From Geothrix sp. SG200 (lineage in GTDB: Bacteria; Acidobacteriota; Holophagae; Holophagales; Holophagaceae), in assembly GCF_022808935.1 (NCBI RefSeq), contig NZ_JAKZFR010000002.1:124001-188000 (forward strand): a stretch of DNA of 64,000 bases, read 5' to 3'. Shown in pieces: positions 61,911 through 64,000 of the stretch. A program made the position numbers and the translations under genes. The notes below the pieces were generated by a model. The model was given only the letters and a program-made list of their open reading frames with translations, ran no database searches and was not told where the DNA came from. Within the stretch, counting starts at the first letter, position 1, and each line of letters begins with the position of its first letter.

Positions 61911-62639
61911 TTGAACCTCAGGCTTGGCGTGAATATCGACCATGTGGCCACCCTCAGGCAGGCCCGCGGCGGCCACGAACCCGAACCCGTGGCGGCGGCC
62001 CTGCTGGCCCAGAGCGCCGGAGCCCACGGCATCACCGTGCATCTCCGAAGCGATCGCCGCCACATCCAGGACCGTGACCTCCGCGTCCTGAAGGAAGTCC
62101 TCGCCATCCCCCTGAACGTGGAATGCGCCGCGACGCCGGAAACCCTGGAAGCGGTGGTCCCCATCCGGCCGTCCTGGATGACCCTGGTGCCCGAAAGTCG
62201 CGAGGAACTCACCACCCAGGGAGGCCTGGACGCCATCTTCCTCCAGGGCATGCTGCGCCCGGTCATGCGGGAGCTCCGCAGCGCGGGGATCCATGTGAGC
62301 CTGTTCGTGGATCCCGTGCTGGACCAGGTGAAGATGGCAGCCAAGCTGGAGGCCGACGCGGTGGAGCTGAACACGGGGATCTACAGCGACCTGCCCATGG
62401 ATTCCGACCCGACGCTGGAACTGGGCCGGATCCGCGACGCGGCCCGCCTGGGCAGCCGGCTGGGCCTGCGCATCCTCGCCGGGCACGGCCTGAACCTCCA
62501 GAACGTGGGACCCATCGCCGCGATCCCCGAGATCGAGGAACTGAACATCGGCCACAGCCTCATCGGACGGGCGGTGCTCGTGGGACTGGAACGGTCCGTG
62601 GAGGAGATGCTGGCCGCCATGGCGGAGGCCAGGCCTTGA
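61911..62639 (+). CDS. pdxJ: Pyridoxine 5'-phosphate synthase
   Basis: 242 residues, last ring-closing step of vitamin B6 synthesis. TTG start with GGAG. LGVNIDHVATLRQARGG at the N-terminus, ITVHLRSDRRHIQDRD, LNVECAATPE with the active-site Glu, SLFVDPVLDQVKMA, and the phosphate-binding AGHGLNLQNV and LNIGHSLIGRAV. A complete and typical PdxJ. It overlaps the following gene by four bases through its TGA. Confidence 0.95.
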   Translation: MNLRLGVNIDHVATLRQARGGHEPEPVAAALLAQSAGAHGITVHLRSDRRHIQDRDLRVLKEVLAIPLNVECAATPETLEAVVPIRPSWMTLVPESREELTTQGGLDAIFLQGMLRPVMRELRSAGIHVSLFVDPVLDQVKMAAKLEADAVELNTGIYSDLPMDSDPTLELGRIRDAARLGSRLGLRILAGHGLNLQNVGPIAAIPEIEELNIGHSLIGRAVLVGLERSVEEMLAAMAEARP

Positions 62640-63454
62640 GCAATCTCCGCGGTACCCTGGAGAGCATTTCCCTCACCGATGTGGCGCAGCTCCTGCACGC
62701 CAATCGGAAGACGGGCATGCTCCAGGTCACCTCGGGGAAGGTCAGCGGCGTGCTCTACTTCTCCAATGGCGAGGTGATCCACGCCGAGACCGTGGCGGCG
62801 CGGGGCGAGACGGCCGCTTTCGAGATCCTGGAATGGGTGACCGGCCACTTCGAGTTCCTCGCCACCCAGATCCAGGCTCCGGCCTCGATCCGCCGCACGG
62901 TGCCGGATCTGCTCATGGACTCCGCGCGTCTCCAGGACAGCCGCCGGCGCCTTCATGGCATCTTCCCAAGGCTCACGGCGGTGCCCTGGCCCACCCTGCG
63001 TCCGCCGCAGCTCCTCGAAGGCATCAAGGTGTTCGCAGAGGATCGCCGGGTCATGCCCTTCTTCGACGGCTACCGCGACTTCCAGGACATCATGGCCGCC
63101 ACGGGGCAGAACGATGTGACCGTGCTGCAGGCGGCCTCCCTGCTCAAGGAGGCGGGCCGCCTCGAAGTGCTGGAGCCGGACGCCCATGTCACCGTCGCCG
63201 AGCTTAAGACCGGCCTGTTCAAGAAAGGCGATCACCTCGGGCTCCCCGCCGCCATGGAAGGCTGGTGGACCGTCCTCGGCCCCTACCGCCACGGTGTCAG
63301 CAACCTGAGGGTCATCTGGCCCAAGGGGCCCGCCGTGGAGCGGGTGGAGTTCATGTCCGGGCTCGCCGAGAAGCATGTGGCCATTCCCCGGGAGCTGATG
63401 CAGGCCTGGGGGCTCTCCGAGGGCGCCCATGTGAAGGTGCGGCCCGCGCCCTGA
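62636..63454 (+). CDS. DUF4388 domain protein
   Basis: 272 residues starting at TTG (GGAGG upstream), overlapping the pdxJ stop. The N-terminal DUF4388 (PatA-like) domain at about 1-85 reads LRGTLESISLTDVAQLLHANRKTGMLQV ... GVLYFSNGEVIHAE. The middle and C-terminal parts (about 100-270) show no motif I know. DUF4388 proteins occur in gliding and signalling contexts of deltaproteobacteria and relatives; no role can be assigned here. Confidence 0.75.
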   Translation: MSNLRGTLESISLTDVAQLLHANRKTGMLQVTSGKVSGVLYFSNGEVIHAETVAARGETAAFEILEWVTGHFEFLATQIQAPASIRRTVPDLLMDSARLQDSRRRLHGIFPRLTAVPWPTLRPPQLLEGIKVFAEDRRVMPFFDGYRDFQDIMAATGQNDVTVLQAASLLKEAGRLEVLEPDAHVTVAELKTGLFKKGDHLGLPAAMEGWWTVLGPYRHGVSNLRVIWPKGPAVERVEFMSGLAEKHVAIPRELMQAWGLSEGAHVKVRPAP

Positions 63455-63464
63455 AGCCCACCCC

Positions 63465-63490
63465 CTGAACGTCGGCCCTGAACGTCGGCC
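63465..63490. repeat. Two tandem 13-bp repeats
   Basis: CTGAACGTCGGCC occurs twice in a row at 63465-63477 and 63478-63490, between the DUF4388 and FAH genes. Confidence 0.7.
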
Positions 63491-63510
63491 CGGGCGCTGG
63501 AGAACCGGGG

Positions 63511-64000
63511 TCAGACCAGGACGATCTCCAGGTCGCCGACACCCTCGATGCCGCAGGTCACGCGGTTCCCGCGCACCAGCGCACCCACGCCCGACGGCGT
63601 GCCCGTGAAGATGAGATCGCCGGGCGCCAGGGCCACATAGGCGGAGAGGTGGGCGATCACCTCCGCCACATTCCAGGTCATCTGGGCCAGGTCGCCGCGC
63701 TGGCGGTCGACGCCGTCCACGGCCAGCCAGATGGCGCCGGTGGTGGGATGGCCGCAGCGCGAGGCCGGCATCACCTCAGACACGGGCGCCGACTGGTCGA
63801 AGCCCTTGGCCATTTCCCAGGGCTGGCCCTTGTCCTTGAACCTGGCCTGGAGGTCCCGGCGGGTGAGGTCGATGCCCACGGCATAGCCGTAGACGCAAGC
63901 GAGGGCCTTCTCCGCGGGGAGGTCCCGTCCGCCGCCACCCAGGGCCACCACCAGCTCCACCTCATGGTGCAGATTGGAGGTGAGGGGGGGGTAGACGATG
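63511..64000 (-). CDS. Fumarylacetoacetate hydrolase family protein (5' end beyond window)
   Basis: 163 visible residues, cut at the window edge. The first visible residues read [21 protein letters not shown], the FAH motif with metal-binding Glu. [21 protein letters not shown], the Lys/Asp block [11 protein letters not shown], and [11 protein letters not shown] follow. Family members hydrolyse or decarboxylate 2-oxo acids such as fumarylpyruvate, acylpyruvate or 2-hydroxyhepta-dienedioate. Substrate not evident. Confidence 0.85.
   Translation of the reverse strand, partial: IVYPPLTSNLHHEVELVVALGGGGRDLPAEKALACVYGYAVGIDLTRRDLQARFKDKGQPWEMAKGFDQSAPVSEVMPASRCGHPTTGAIWLAVDGVDRQRGDLAQMTWNVAEVIAHLSAYVALAPGDLIFTGTPSGVGALVRGNRVTCGIEGVGDLEIVLV

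Overview
This 64 kb window reads as ordinary chromosome from a high-GC, Gram-negative bacterium. Outer-membrane and diderm features are present: an OmpA-type porin, a DUF3187 beta-barrel candidate, LspA, lipoproteins and periplasmic adaptors. The mixture of genes (SdhCAB of the Bacillus-like type, DhnA-type aldolase, acetate kinase, membrane pyrophosphatase, complete kdp operon, UbiA/MqnP-like prenyltransferase, bactofilin plus M23 peptidase, DUF6526, DUF3187, DUF4388) looks most like Acidobacteriota of the Holophagae/Geothrix type. That assignment is inference from gene content and style, not from a search. I see no rRNA, tRNA, CRISPR, prophage, integrase or complete insertion sequence.

Layout. 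1-12.5 kb holds single genes and short units: aquaporin, PolB-like exonuclease, DoxX, HAD phosphatase, 3-hydroxybutyryl-CoA dehydrogenase, class I aldolase, RF3, oligopeptidase B and membrane pyrophosphatase. 12.9-16.4 kb is the succinate dehydrogenase operon, followed by convergent tatA. 16.7-26.9 kb is a potassium locus: a KimA-like APC permease divergent from a six-gene kdpFABCDE operon that begins with an extra two-helix 64-residue protein. An 18-bp imperfect inverted repeat lies in the divergent gap and is a good candidate for KdpE binding. 27-36.7 kb carries the prenyltransferase, M23 peptidase/bactofilin pair, ruvB, an FHA-GAF histidine kinase overlapping ispF, CCA-adding enzyme/GNAT, a lone dehydrogenase E1-alpha and ackA.

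37.4-42 kb is a MacAB-like adaptor/ATPase/two-permease operon with a long hairpin between its first two genes. 42-50.3 kb contains ArfB, DUF6526, DUF1684, DUF1028, ileS-lspA, mscL and the OmpA-like protein. 50.7-54.7 kb has a biotin carboxylase/biotin carrier pair, coaBC and rpoZ. The biotin carboxylase start is preceded by a duplicated copy of its own first codons and a REP-like element. 55.1-61 kb is a TetR-controlled exporter that matches the CecR-YbhGFSR layout of enterobacteria but with the ATPase split into two genes. 61-64 kb has a LigB-type dioxygenase, pdxJ, a DUF4388 protein and a fumarylacetoacetase-family gene cut by the window end.

Genes are tightly packed, with many ATGA/TGATG start-stop overlaps. 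Intergenic DNA is short but rich in structured repeats: a family of long hairpins built from phased CGAAG/CCAAG units, a CTCAG-type hairpin, and a tandem 45-bp element with a possible diverged relative elsewhere in the window. No whole new system is obvious. The most interesting items are the extra kdp small protein with its symmetrical operator, the duplicated accC start with REP-like DNA, and the structured repeat families.
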